A DNA stretch of 47,775 bases, taken from Clostridia bacterium (GTDB lineage: Bacteria; Bacillota; Clostridia; RUG12999). Both the position numbers and the translations under genes were made by a program. Positions 1 through 6,351 of this stretch are shown here, piece by piece (the first letter of the stretch is position 1; each line of letters starts with the position of its first letter). The notes beneath the pieces are model-generated. The model was not told the origin of the DNA. It ran no database searches and saw only the letters and a program-made list of their open reading frames with translations. Location of the stretch: assembly GCA_017467445.1 (NCBI GenBank), contig JAFTSG010000007.1, positions 1-47,775 of the forward strand. The letters run 5' to 3'.

Positions 1-74
1 AACACGGAAGTTAAGCTCTATAGCGCCGATGATACTTGGTGGGAGACTGCCCGGGAAAGTAGGTCGTTGCCGGA
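1..74 (+). rRNA. rrf: 5S ribosomal RNA, 3' part (5' end outside window)
   Basis: The first bases match the conserved 5S core: ACGGAAGTTAAGC, then TGGGAGACTGCCCGGGAAAGT and GTCGTTGCCGG. About 40-45 nt of the 5' end lie outside the window. A tRNA-Asn starts about 8 nt later, as expected for the end of an rrn operon running into a tRNA cluster. The exact 3' end is estimated. Confidence 0.9.
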
Positions 75-82
75 TTTTATAT

Positions 83-158
83 TCCTCAATAGCTCAGTCG
101 GTAGAGCATGCGGCTGTTAACCGCAGGGTCGTTGGTTCGAGTCCAACTTGGGGAGCCA
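83..158 (+). tRNA. tRNA-Asn (GTT)
   Basis: Cloverleaf with acceptor TCCTCAA/TTGGGGA, D arm GCTC/GAGC, anticodon stem GCGG/CCGC with loop anticodon GTT, T arm TTGG-TTCGAGT-CCAA, and encoded CCA. It is the first tRNA after the 5S rRNA and is probably co-transcribed with it. Confidence 0.96.
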
Positions 159-161
159 TAT

Positions 162-236
162 GGCCCGTTGGTCAAGCGGTTAAGACACCGCCCTTTCACG
201 GCGGTATCACGAGTTCGAATCTCGTACGGGTCACCA
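162..236 (+). tRNA. tRNA-Glu (TTC)
   Basis: Acceptor GGCCCGT pairs with ACGGGTC (one G-U). The anticodon stem CCGCC/GGCGG encloses a loop with anticodon TTC, the T loop is GTTCGAAT, and CCA is encoded. It starts 3 nt after tRNA-Asn, so both come from one primary transcript. Confidence 0.96.
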
Positions 237-242
237 TAAAAA

Positions 243-276
243 ATGCGGTGTTTAAAGTTTTTTAAGCACCGCATAT
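243..276 (+). other. Stem-loop between tRNA genes
   Basis: ATGCGGTG and CACCGCAT form an inverted repeat with a mostly T/A loop between tRNA-Glu and the CAT tRNA. There is no strong T-run after it, so it may be a weak terminator or an RNase processing signal rather than a full stop. Confidence 0.55.
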
Positions 277-284
277 TTGGATAA

Positions 285-361
285 GGGCCTTTAGCTCAGT
301 TGGTTAGAGCATCCGGCTCATAACCGGACGGTCCGGGGTTCGAGTCCCTGAAGGCCCACCA
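285..361 (+). tRNA. tRNA with CAT anticodon (elongator Met or Ile2)
   Basis: Acceptor GGGCCTT/AAGGCCC, anticodon stem TCCGG/CCGGA with loop CTCATAA, T arm CGGGG-TTCGAGT-CCCTG (one loose pair), encoded CCA. The CAT anticodon could read Met, or Ile (AUA) after lysidine modification; the body resembles Ile2-type tRNAs but I cannot separate them by eye. Its last 19 nt are duplicated at 2831-2849, which suggests that this 3' end has served as an integration site. Confidence 0.93.
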
Positions 362-363
362 CC

Positions 364-407
364 AAAACAGAACGATTTAGATGACATCTAGATTGTTCTG
401 TTTTTTT
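364..407 (+). terminator. Rho-independent terminator after the tRNA cluster
   Basis: AAACAGAAC pairs with GTTCTGTTT around an AT-rich loop, followed by a run of T. It ends the rrn/tRNA transcript before the SLH-protease unit. Confidence 0.85.
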
Positions 408-447
408 GCTACAAAAGAGTAATATTTCATATAAATAACTAAAAGTC

Positions 448-476
448 TTGAAATATTGACAAAACTATGATAAAAT
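448..476 (+). promoter_or_regulatory. Sigma-A type promoter for the protease leader
   Basis: TTGAAA (448-453), 17-bp spacer, TAAAAT (471-476). Transcription would start near 483, where the structured leader's outer stem begins. Confidence 0.7.
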
Positions 477-482
477 ATCTAT

Positions 483-690
483 GCTACACTCTAAATTAAA
501 ATGGAGTTAGTCTATTTTCTTATATTTCCTTACATAAAAATACATTAGAGAAGTATGCTAATGGTAAAAGCGTACTATCTGGTAAAACTTCTCTATGTAA
601 GATGTAAGTGATATAAGAGTGTAGCAACCTTATACCAGATTTGTGCGTTTTTCGGTGCATAGTTCTGGAATAGGGGCTATGCACTTTTTT
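483..690 (+). ncRNA. Structured leader RNA with pseudoknot and terminator (riboswitch candidate)
   Basis: A long 5' leader with nested and mutually exclusive pairings. P1 is GCTACACTCT (483-492) with AGAGTGTAGC (616-625), 10/10. P2 is CTTACATA (529-536) plus TAGAGAAGT (546-554) with the block at 587-601. P3 is AGTATGC (552-558) with GCGTACT (570-576). ATCTGGTA (577-584), inside P1, is complementary to TACCAGAT (633-640), outside it: a pseudoknot. The same 3' strand (631-639) can instead pair with 664-672, which overlaps the 5' side of terminator 655-684 (GTGCATAG/CTATGCAC, then T6). That is the layout of a transcription-terminating switch. I do not recognise a named class. Confidence 0.6.
655..690 (+). 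terminator. Leader terminator upstream of the protease
   Basis: GTGCATAG (655-662) and CTATGCAC (677-684) form a perfect 8-bp stem followed by TTTTTT. It lies between the promoter and the Shine-Dalgarno at 699-704, so it must be bypassed for the protease gene to be expressed. Confidence 0.8.
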
Positions 691-712
691 ATTTATTAAG
701 GAGGAAGACATA

Positions 713-2638
713 ATGAAAAAATGTATTTCGGTATTGTTGGCAACCATAATGATGCTATCAAGCGGTTTTGTTGTTTCTGCAAATACCAACGGAAGTATGG
801 AGAACTTTAAATCAAGCAAGACATATACAACAGGACAGTTTGTTGATGTGTCAAATTCGGATTGGTACGCAGAAAATGTGAAAATGGCATATGAGTTATC
901 ATTAGTCAACGGAACAAGCGACACCACTTTTTCACCAAACTCTAATTTAACAATAGCGGAAGCGATAACGCTTGCAAGCCGAATGAATAATATTTACTAT
1001 GGAAATACATATTCATTTGTTCCTGGAGATGTGTGGTATCAAACATATGTTGATTATGCAATCAAAAACGGAATTATAAAAAATAATGAGTATAGCAATT
1101 TTGATGCGCTTGCAACTCGCTATCAGTTTGCGGAAATTTTTTCTTCTGCACTTCCCGATGATGCATTGCAAGTAATTAACCAAGTTGCTGACAATTCTAT
1201 TCCCGATGTTCCTTTGCAGAGCACTTACTCCGATGCTGTATACAAATTATATAGAGCTGGAATTTTGACAGGTAATGATGCCAACGGAACCTTTGCGCCA
1301 AACACTAATATTCAAAGAAGTGCGGTTGCTGCAATCGTTTCAAGAATGGCAAATGCGGGATTGAGACAAAGCATTAATTTAATTGCCGATAAAAATCAGG
1401 AAATTAAAGAATTTGATAAAATATTAACCACTGAAGAGATTTCTCAAAAATGCTCTCCTGCTGTGTTTTACATTGAGGTATATGGGTTTAACGGAAAAGT
1501 TAGTGGAAGTGGAAGTGGTTTTTTCATTAGCCCTGATGGTGTAGCAATAACAAATTATCATGTTGTAGCTGATAGCATATACTCTAAGATTACAACGACA
1601 GATGGTAAAACTTATGAAGATATTTCAATTATCGATTATGATAAAGAGAATGATTTAGCGCTATTAAAAATTGACGGTTCTAATTTTTCATATCTTGAAA
1701 TGGGAGATTCTGTACGAATCAAACAAGGTCAACGGGTATACGCTATAGGTAGTCCACTAGGGTTATCAAACACCATGTCGCAAGGAATTATATCAAATGT
1801 TTCGAGAATTTTAGATGATGTAGAATATATACAGATTTCAGTTCCAATTAATCACGGAAGTAGCGGTGGTGCTTTAATTGATGAATATGGTAATGTTATA
1901 GCGGTTACATCTGCTGGATTTAATACAACTGGCGATTTAAATCTGGCAATACCTATAAACAAAGCTAAAATTTTAAAAAGAGATTCTACAGCTAGTTATT
2001 TTGTTTGGTCTGAAACATGTTATCCTGGTTTTTCTCAAGTTTTAGACTTTGAAATCTTTTCTGGAGTCCAGCTTATTTCATCATATGACACAATGATTTC
2101 ATATGATGAGGAGTATGACATATATGACTTTCATGATATAGGTCCATATGATGCAGGAACTTGTTATGGATATACTATGGTTTATTATGAAAAAGCACTA
2201 GAAGATAGAGGAATGACAAAGACACAAATTAGTGACAAAGAAGTAGAGTTTGAATCTGATAGTGAAATTGTATCAATAAAACATGACTTTGATTTAGGAA
2301 AAATATTCATATCAGCATTAAAAAAGCCTGTATTTTATGATGAATTCCCTGTTCTTATAGATTTTGGGTGGTATAGTAATATGTCAATGGCGGATATTCC
2401 TCAGCGCATAGATGCTTCGATCCTATATTCTTATGAATGGAGTGCTTATTACTATCAATCCGATTATGAAAATGTTTTATATTCATATTTTGACTTATTG
2501 CAAGAAATTGGATATAAATATATAGCAACAGAAAAAATGGATAGTGGTTCAACATGTTATTTGTTTGAGGGAAATAAACTTTCTGTAGTTTTCATTTGTT
2601 CAGATACAGAAATGTTTATAGATGTTTGTAAAATTTAG
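713..2638 (+). CDS. Secreted S-layer-anchored trypsin-like (HtrA/DegP-type) serine protease
   Basis: 641 aa. The N-terminus is a signal peptide (MKK, hydrophobic core, cut near residue 23). Three SLH repeats follow at about 42-95, 100-148 and 162-215; they would bind secondary cell-wall polymer. A chymotrypsin-fold protease at about 245-420 has a complete triad: His283 (NYHVV), Asp314 (NDLALL), Ser384 (GSSGGA). No PDZ domain is visible. The C-terminal ~210 residues are unrecognised and rich in Asp, Tyr and Ser. The ATG is preceded by AAGGAGGA. The gene stands alone behind a structured leader and terminator, so regulated expression is likely. Role inferred: cell-surface protein quality control or processing. 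It lies inside a segment bounded by duplicated tRNA 3' ends. Confidence 0.88.
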   Translation: MKKCISVLLATIMMLSSGFVVSANTNGSMENFKSSKTYTTGQFVDVSNSDWYAENVKMAYELSLVNGTSDTTFSPNSNLTIAEAITLASRMNNIYYGNTYSFVPGDVWYQTYVDYAIKNGIIKNNEYSNFDALATRYQFAEIFSSALPDDALQVINQVADNSIPDVPLQSTYSDAVYKLYRAGILTGNDANGTFAPNTNIQRSAVAAIVSRMANAGLRQSINLIADKNQEIKEFDKILTTEEISQKCSPAVFYIEVYGFNGKVSGSGSGFFISPDGVAITNYHVVADSIYSKITTTDGKTYEDISIIDYDKENDLALLKIDGSNFSYLEMGDSVRIKQGQRVYAIGSPLGLSNTMSQGIISNVSRILDDVEYIQISVPINHGSSGGALIDEYGNVIAVTSAGFNTTGDLNLAIPINKAKILKRDSTASYFVWSETCYPGFSQVLDFEIFSGVQLISSYDTMISYDEEYDIYDFHDIGPYDAGTCYGYTMVYYEKALEDRGMTKTQISDKEVEFESDSEIVSIKHDFDLGKIFISALKKPVFYDEFPVLIDFGWYSNMSMADIPQRIDASILYSYEWSAYYYQSDYENVLYSYFDLLQEIGYKYIATEKMDSGSTCYLFEGNKLSVVFICSDTEMFIDVCKI

Positions 2639-2678
2639 CTCAAATCACAACTCTCATCTAAACCATTCGGCTCTTCCA

Positions 2679-2717
2679 AAATAGAGAGAATGTGTTTTTA
2701 CATTCTCTCTATTTTTT
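2679..2717 (+). terminator. Terminator of the SLH-protease gene
   Basis: AATAGAGAGAATGT pairs with ACATTCTCTCTATT around a T-rich loop, followed by T6. Confidence 0.85.
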
Positions 2718-2724
2718 ATGTCTA

Positions 2725-2849
2725 TCTTCAGGGGACTCGAACCAGAAAAGGGAGCGAGAAAAACGAGCGACAAAGCGGATGTCCGGTGAACATCCGCGCC
2801 TTTTCTCCAAGCGGCTTCGCCGCGCGATAAAGTCCCTGAAGGCCCACCA
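2725..2849. repeat. Cruciform-forming repeat element with tRNA 3'-end arm
   Basis: Outer arms CTTCAGGGGACT (2727-2738) and AGTCCCTGAAG (2831-2841) pair with one bulged G. Inside are AGAAAAGG/CCTTTTCT, a nested GCGGATGT/ACATCCGC stem, and GCGGC-TTC-GCCGC. The left arm continues into CTCGAACC, the complement of the CAT tRNA's T arm. The right arm (2831-2849) is an exact 19-nt copy of that tRNA's 3' end including CCA. A second, partial copy of the left half lies at 3471-3517. It may be a remnant attachment site or a small non-autonomous element. Confidence 0.65.
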
Positions 2850-2850
2850 G

Positions 2851-2886
2851 AAAAAAGCGTACTGAAAACTCAGTGCGCTTTTTTCA
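2851..2886 (+). terminator. Terminator-like hairpin after the tRNA 3'-end copy
   Basis: AAAAAAGCGTACTG and CAGTGCGCTTTTTT form a stem with one G-U/mismatch and a T-run. It sits immediately after the duplicated tRNA end, where the terminator of the original tRNA operon would be expected if 362-2849 were an insertion. Confidence 0.7.
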
Positions 2887-2887
2887 A

Positions 2888-3060
2888 TGAAATACGCCTT
2901 ACGGCGCATGAAATAGCTGTGCTATGGAATACACTTCGTGTATGAAATATTGCTTCGCAATATGAAAAGGCGTATTTTATTTCACAGAAAGCGTAAGCTT
3001 TCTATTTCACAATTTACGAAGTAAATTATTTCATATTGAGCAAAGCGAGATATTTCATTT
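2888..3060. repeat. Array of short palindromes separated by TGAAAT / ATTTCA
   Basis: Successive hairpins such as ACGCC-TTA-CGGCG, ATAGC-TGT-GCTAT, ATACAC-TTC-GTGTAT, ATATTGC-TTC-GCAATAT, AGAAAGC-GTAA-GCTTTCT and AATTTAC-GAA-GTAAATT are separated by the 6-mer TGAAAT. The separator flips to ATTTCA in the second half, and the outer parts are mirror images (TGAAATACGCCTT against AAGGCGTATT...ATTTCA). It lies directly upstream of the four-helix-bundle gene. Confidence 0.8.
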
Positions 3061-3064
3061 TATA

Positions 3065-3093
3065 TTTACAGTTGATTTAATTTGTGATAAAAT
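3065..3093 (+). promoter_or_regulatory. Promoter of the four-helix-bundle gene
   Basis: TTTACA (3065-3070), 17-bp spacer, TAAAAT (3088-3093), at the right edge of the palindrome array. Confidence 0.65.
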
Positions 3094-3111
3094 GTAAGCA
3101 GGGTGTTACAT

Positions 3112-3459
3112 ATGAAGGAAAATAAGCTTGTAGAAATATCTATGGATTTTGCAGTTAAAATTATTAAAATGTGTGAAACAATAAGAGGACATTATTCCCT
3201 TGCTAATCAGCTTGAACGTAGCGGAACGTCAATAGGAGCTAACATTCACGAAGCAAACTATGCACATGGTAAGAATGATTTTGTTGCAAAATTACAAATT
3301 GCCTTGAAAGAATGTTATGAAACAGAATATTGGATTGAACTTTTTGTAAAATCAGAAATTTTAGATAGAGAAAATGCAAAAAAATTGTATAATCAGTGTG
3401 GTACAATACGAAAAATTCTTATTTCATCAATAAATACCGCAAAGAAAAACAATAATTAA
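3112..3459 (+). CDS. Four-helix-bundle protein (S23 / rRNA intervening-sequence protein family)
   Basis: About 115 aa, all-helical, with family hallmarks: the RSGTSIGANIHEA segment, then KNDFVAKLQIALKECYETEYWIEL. It is a full-length member of the TIGR02436-type family, whose members are found in 23S rRNA intervening sequences, as free-standing genes and as relatives of Avd proteins of diversity-generating retroelements. Biochemical function is largely unknown; a pentameric nucleic-acid-binding role is known for Avd. I chose the ATG at 3112 because AGGGTG lies 6-7 nt upstream; an in-frame GTG at 3103 overlaps that site. No rRNA surrounds it. It sits between a palindrome array and repeat copies (2725-2772, 3471-3517), which suggests a small mobile unit. 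Confidence 0.85.
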   Translation: MKENKLVEISMDFAVKIIKMCETIRGHYSLANQLERSGTSIGANIHEANYAHGKNDFVAKLQIALKECYETEYWIELFVKSEILDRENAKKLYNQCGTIRKILISSINTAKKNNN

Positions 3460-3470
3460 ATTTGTGTTTT

Positions 3471-3517
3471 TCTTCAGGGGCTCGAACCAGAAAAGGGAGC
3501 GAGGGAAACAAGCGATA
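3471..3517. repeat. Second copy of the CTTCAGGGG-CTCGAACC repeat
   Basis: Positions 3471-3503 match 2725-2758 apart from one missing A, and the similarity fades out by about 3517. The two direct copies bracket the palindrome array and the four-helix-bundle gene (about 750 bp apart). Confidence 0.75.
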
Positions 3518-3571
3518 CGTCCCTAAATGGTTTGCTTGAAATTTATTATATTTGAAAAATTTATGGGGGCA

Positions 3572-3600
3572 TTGACAGATATTATAAAATAGTATAAAAT
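3572..3600 (+). promoter_or_regulatory. Promoter of the DUF4177 gene
   Basis: Consensus TTGACA (3572-3577), 17-bp spacer, TAAAAT (3595-3600). Confidence 0.75.
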
Positions 3601-3648
3601 TAATATGTCAGAATTTGATAAAAAACAAAAAATATTGGAGGTTTAATT

Positions 3649-3903
3649 ATGGCTTTTGGATTAGATTCTTCGTCTTTTTCCGGTGCTTCAGGACAACAAC
3701 TGCAATATGTTGTTATGCAGGTTACATTAAAAGAAAAATTTTTTGGAACAGGCTCAGGAAATCTTACTGAATTAGAAACGGTAATTAACGCGCAAGCAAG
3801 TAAGGGATATCGTTTGCACACAATTTCTACTGCTAATGGTGGCAGTAAAGGATTTGGCGGCGGTGACCGCATTCAAGCAACATTGGTATTTGAAAAAATA
3901 TAA
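3649..3903 (+). CDS. DUF4177 domain-containing small protein
   Basis: 84 aa. The pattern LQYVVMQV...LETVINAQASKGYRLHTIS...QATLVFEK matches the DUF4177 fold: a beta strand, a helix with the phrase 'N...G(Y/W)', then strands. Family function is unknown. There is no signal peptide; a Gly/Ser-rich start and a Gly-rich loop (GGSKGFGGG) are notable. TTGGAGG precedes the ATG, a consensus promoter lies 50 nt upstream and a strong terminator follows, so it is a monocistronic gene. Confidence 0.8.
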   Translation: MAFGLDSSSFSGASGQQLQYVVMQVTLKEKFFGTGSGNLTELETVINAQASKGYRLHTISTANGGSKGFGGGDRIQATLVFEKI

Positions 3904-3945
3904 AGAAAATTAAGTTTTTAACGAAGTTTATATTTCATTAAAACC

Positions 3946-3987
3946 AAAACCGAAGAGAATGTATTTTTACATTCTCTTCGGTTTTTA
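3946..3987 (+). terminator. Terminator after the DUF4177 gene
   Basis: AAAACCGAAGAGAATGT and ACATTCTCTTCGGTTTT form a long stem followed by T's. Confidence 0.88.
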
Positions 3988-4049
3988 TTATAGTTCCCCC
4001 CTTGTATAATCCCACCCCCTTTCTCCCATACTACCCTTGAGGTGAGTTT

Positions 4050-4325
4050 ATGGCGAAACAGGGAATGAAACGTCCGGAGCGGACGCACGTGCAGCCTAAA
4101 AATGATGTAGCGCCGGTGCCGGAAATTCAGGGAAAGGCAAAGCGCGGCAAGGAAAAAGCAAACCCTATTATTGCGGGGACAACGTCGCCATCGCAAAAAG
4201 TGTATCATACGGTGCCGCACGCAAAAGAAAAGCCGATATCGTCTGCATATTCGGTTATTGACGGGGATGTGGCAAGAGATAATCTTGAAAACGACCTGCC
4301 GGCGGCAGATTTACAGGATTTATAA
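4050..4325 (+). CDS. Small conserved Clostridia protein of unknown function
   Basis: 91 aa, hydrophilic, Lys/Pro-rich and probably disordered. There is no signal peptide or membrane segment. Segments such as KRPERTHVQPKNDV, VPEIQGKAKRGKEKANPI and ARDNLENDLPAADLQDL look like a conserved lineage-specific family, judging from memory of similar Clostridia proteins. The Shine-Dalgarno GAGGTGA is well placed, and a terminator starts at the stop codon. Function unknown. Confidence 0.7.
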   Translation: MAKQGMKRPERTHVQPKNDVAPVPEIQGKAKRGKEKANPIIAGTTSPSQKVYHTVPHAKEKPISSAYSVIDGDVARDNLENDLPAADLQDL

Positions 4326-4351
4326 AAAAGAGCCTTTTGGCTCTTTTTTTT
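4325..4351 (+). terminator. Terminator after the small conserved protein
   Basis: AAAAAGAGCC-TTTT-GGCTCTTTTTTTT hairpin with a T8 tail. Confidence 0.9.
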
Positions 4352-4355
4352 GTTA

Positions 4356-4384
4356 TTGCTTTTTTTATAAAAAAGTGGTACAAT
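4356..4384 (+). promoter_or_regulatory. Promoter of the DeoR-family regulator
   Basis: TTGCTT (4356-4361), 17-bp spacer, TACAAT (4379-4384). Confidence 0.6.
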
Positions 4385-4452
4385 TTTATTATTAACTAAG
4401 CTAAAATAAAAAGTTGCGACAAAAAGGTGCTTTGTAACCGATAGGTGATAAT

Positions 4453-5208
4453 ATGAATGCAGACAGAAGAAATCAGATAATTGAAATGCTTGGCAGACAA
4501 AATACGGTAAGCAATGCCGAGCTTATGGAAAAGTTTAATATTTCTATTGAAACTGTTCGCCGCGACCTTGCACATCTTGAAAAGCAGGGTTTTTTGGAAC
4601 GTGTTTATGGTGGAGCAACAAGAAAAAATTTTATAAACAGCGAACCGTCATATGCAAACAGGCAGCAGGAATGTTCGGCAGAAAAAAGAGCAATTGCTGA
4701 GCAGGCGGAAAAGTTTATAAATCCCGACGATACGGTTTTTTTTGACCTTGGCACAACTGTGCAAGAGGTTGCAAAAAAACTTCCTGAAGCAAAGAGAATT
4801 ACTGCATTTACAAACTCTCTTCGTACAGCAATAACCCTTTCAGAAAAAGGCTGTAAGGTAATAGTTCCAGGTGGGCAGCTTCGTAATGGCGAATTTGCGG
4901 TTTCAGGTTCGGTTGCGGAAGATACGATGAATATCTTTAATGTGGATAAAATAATTGTGGGTGTTGGCGGCATCACAAAAGACGGCATTACGGACTTTAT
5001 TGTTGACGAAGCAACGCTGCGCAGCAAGGTGATAAAAAATGCGGGTAAGGTAATTGTTGTTGCCGATTATACGAAATTTGGTATACGTGCAATGTGCAAT
5101 GTGTGTCCGTTAAAGGATATTGACATTCTTATTACAGACGAAAAAGCCCCGAAGGATATGCTGAAACTTTTTGAAAAACGCGGGGTAAAGGTGATTATAG
5201 CAGGATAA
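4453..5208 (+). CDS. DeoR/GlpR-family transcriptional regulator
   Basis: 251 aa, the family's usual length. An N-terminal winged helix-turn-helix (residues 1-55) has the signature IETVRRDLAHLEKQGFLERVYGGA. The C-terminal DeoRC sensor domain (about 75-235) has FFDLGTTVQEVAKKL and VADYTKFG. Members usually sense phosphorylated sugars or nucleosides and repress adjacent sugar-use genes. Here no sugar operon is next to it, the gene has its own promoter and terminator, and rlmN faces it. The regulated target cannot be inferred from context. AGGTGAT precedes the ATG. Confidence 0.9.
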   Translation: MNADRRNQIIEMLGRQNTVSNAELMEKFNISIETVRRDLAHLEKQGFLERVYGGATRKNFINSEPSYANRQQECSAEKRAIAEQAEKFINPDDTVFFDLGTTVQEVAKKLPEAKRITAFTNSLRTAITLSEKGCKVIVPGGQLRNGEFAVSGSVAEDTMNIFNVDKIIVGVGGITKDGITDFIVDEATLRSKVIKNAGKVIVVADYTKFGIRAMCNVCPLKDIDILITDEKAPKDMLKLFEKRGVKVIIAG

Positions 5209-5215
5209 TATATAG

Positions 5216-5243
5216 TGCAGCTACTATTGGCTGCATTTTTTTT
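5216..5243 (+). terminator. Terminator of the DeoR regulator
   Basis: TGCAGC-TACTATTG-GCTGCA followed by T8. The rlmN stop codon (opposite strand) lies in its loop. Confidence 0.8.
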
Positions 5244-6255
5244 GTTTGTAATCAGAACTAAGCTGTCCGCATGCGGCATTCATATCGCCGCCGAACTCGC
5301 GGCGGATGGTAACGTTAATGCCTTGCTTTTTAAGCATATCATAAAACTCAAGAACACGCTCCTTACTGCTCGGTTCAAATGAAGCCGAGCGTGTTTTGTT
5401 ATATGGAATAAGGTTTACATAGCAGTTAATTCCTTTGAGCAGCGCCGCAAGCTCAAGCGCACATTCATCCGAGTCGTTTACGCCGTGTATCATTATATAC
5501 GCAAACGTAACTTTTTTGCCCGACTTTTCGGCATACACTTTTGCGGCATCCACCAGCTCCCGAATGGGATATGCCCTGTTTATCGGCATAAGGCGATTTC
5601 GGAGTTCATCATTCGGTGCGTGCAGGCTTATTGCAAGTGCCGGCGCGGCGGTGCGGGACGCATATTCAAGAATTTTCGGCACAATACCCGCAGTTGAAAT
5701 TGTAATATGCCGTGCGGGAATGGAAATTCCCTGCTGATGCGATATGATATCAGTAAAATTCATTACATTTTCGTAATTGTCAAACGGCTCGCCGATTCCC
5801 ATAAGCACCACGTGGCTGACGGGGATGCCGAGAACATCCCGTAGGTACAAAACCTGATGTACCATTTCGTGCGGTTCAAGACTGCGGACTTTTTTCAGCT
5901 TTCCGCTTTCGCAAAAAGCGCAGTCCATATTACATCCGACCTGTGTGGAAACGCACACACCGTTGCCGTAAGCGTGTTTCATAAGCACTGTTTCAATGGT
6001 ATGCCCGTCAGAAAGACGAAACAAATATTTGCAGGTGGTTTCGGTTTCGGATTTTGTAACAAGGGCAACACCTGAAAACTCAAAATCCGCTGCAAGACGG
6101 GTTTTTACGGTATCCGAAAGCTCTGCTATATCAAAAAAAGAAGATATTTTATCTCTGTAAAGGGCGGCAAAAACAATTTTTGCTTTTGCGGGATTTTCGC
6201 CGAAAGATTTGAAATAATTCTGGAGCATTTCCATGGTTTGTCCGTATATATTCAT
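5224..6255 (-). CDS. rlmN: RlmN-type dual-specificity RNA methyltransferase (23S A2503 / tRNA A37)
   Basis: 343 aa radical SAM enzyme. The N-terminal HhH-like domain is at 1-95. The cluster motif is C108-x3-C112-x2-C115 (CNMDCAFC), followed by MGIGEPFDNYENV and HITISTAGIVPKI. The C-terminal Cys329 in GGDMNAACGQL is the residue that forms the methyl-transfer thioether. RlmN methylates C2 of A2503 in 23S rRNA, and Cfr is its C8-acting relative; neighbourhood and length favour RlmN. I place the start at the second Met because CGAGGT lies 7 nt upstream of it. An upstream in-frame ATG (6270) would put the Shine-Dalgarno inside the gene. Its own promoter is at 6286-6314. Confidence 0.9.
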   Translation of the reverse strand: MNIYGQTMEMLQNYFKSFGENPAKAKIVFAALYRDKISSFFDIAELSDTVKTRLAADFEFSGVALVTKSETETTCKYLFRLSDGHTIETVLMKHAYGNGVCVSTQVGCNMDCAFCESGKLKKVRSLEPHEMVHQVLYLRDVLGIPVSHVVLMGIGEPFDNYENVMNFTDIISHQQGISIPARHITISTAGIVPKILEYASRTAAPALAISLHAPNDELRNRLMPINRAYPIRELVDAAKVYAEKSGKKVTFAYIMIHGVNDSDECALELAALLKGINCYVNLIPYNKTRSASFEPSSKERVLEFYDMLKKQGINVTIRREFGGDMNAACGQLSSDYKQKKCSQ

Positions 6256-6285
6256 AAGTGTACCTCGCATTTTTTATGTACTTTA

Positions 6286-6314
6286 ATTATATATGAAATA
6301 ATCCCTGTTGTAAA
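6286..6314 (-). promoter_or_regulatory. Promoter of rlmN
   Basis: Reading the minus strand: TTTACA (6314-6309), 17-bp spacer, TATAAT (6291-6286). Confidence 0.7.
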
Positions 6315-6351
6315 GAAATCTTTTATTGCAAATGTGTTAAATCGGTGATAT

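Noticed and set aside
29-274. Open frames over the 5S/tRNA region on both strands
   Set aside because: They overlap tRNA genes completely and lack ribosome sites; translated tRNA sequence gives the pseudo-peptide VHAAVNRRVVGSSPTW-like pattern.
2709-2909. Minus-strand ORF over the cruciform repeat
   Set aside because: It is a translation of the structured repeat and part of the palindrome array, with no ribosome site.
2888-3060. Possible CRISPR array (regular TGAAAT motif)
   Set aside because: The repeated word is only 6 nt, spacing is irregular, the intervening units are palindromes rather than unique spacers, and the orientation flips midway.
3112-3459. 23S rRNA intervening sequence
   Set aside because: The four-helix-bundle family occurs there, but no 23S rRNA sequence flanks this gene.
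5224-6255. Cfr-type antibiotic-resistance methyltransferase
   Set aside because: Length, N-terminal domain and the GEPFDNYENV and GGDMNAACGQL motifs fit RlmN; Cfr would need sequence features I do not see. A phylogenetic placement would settle it.
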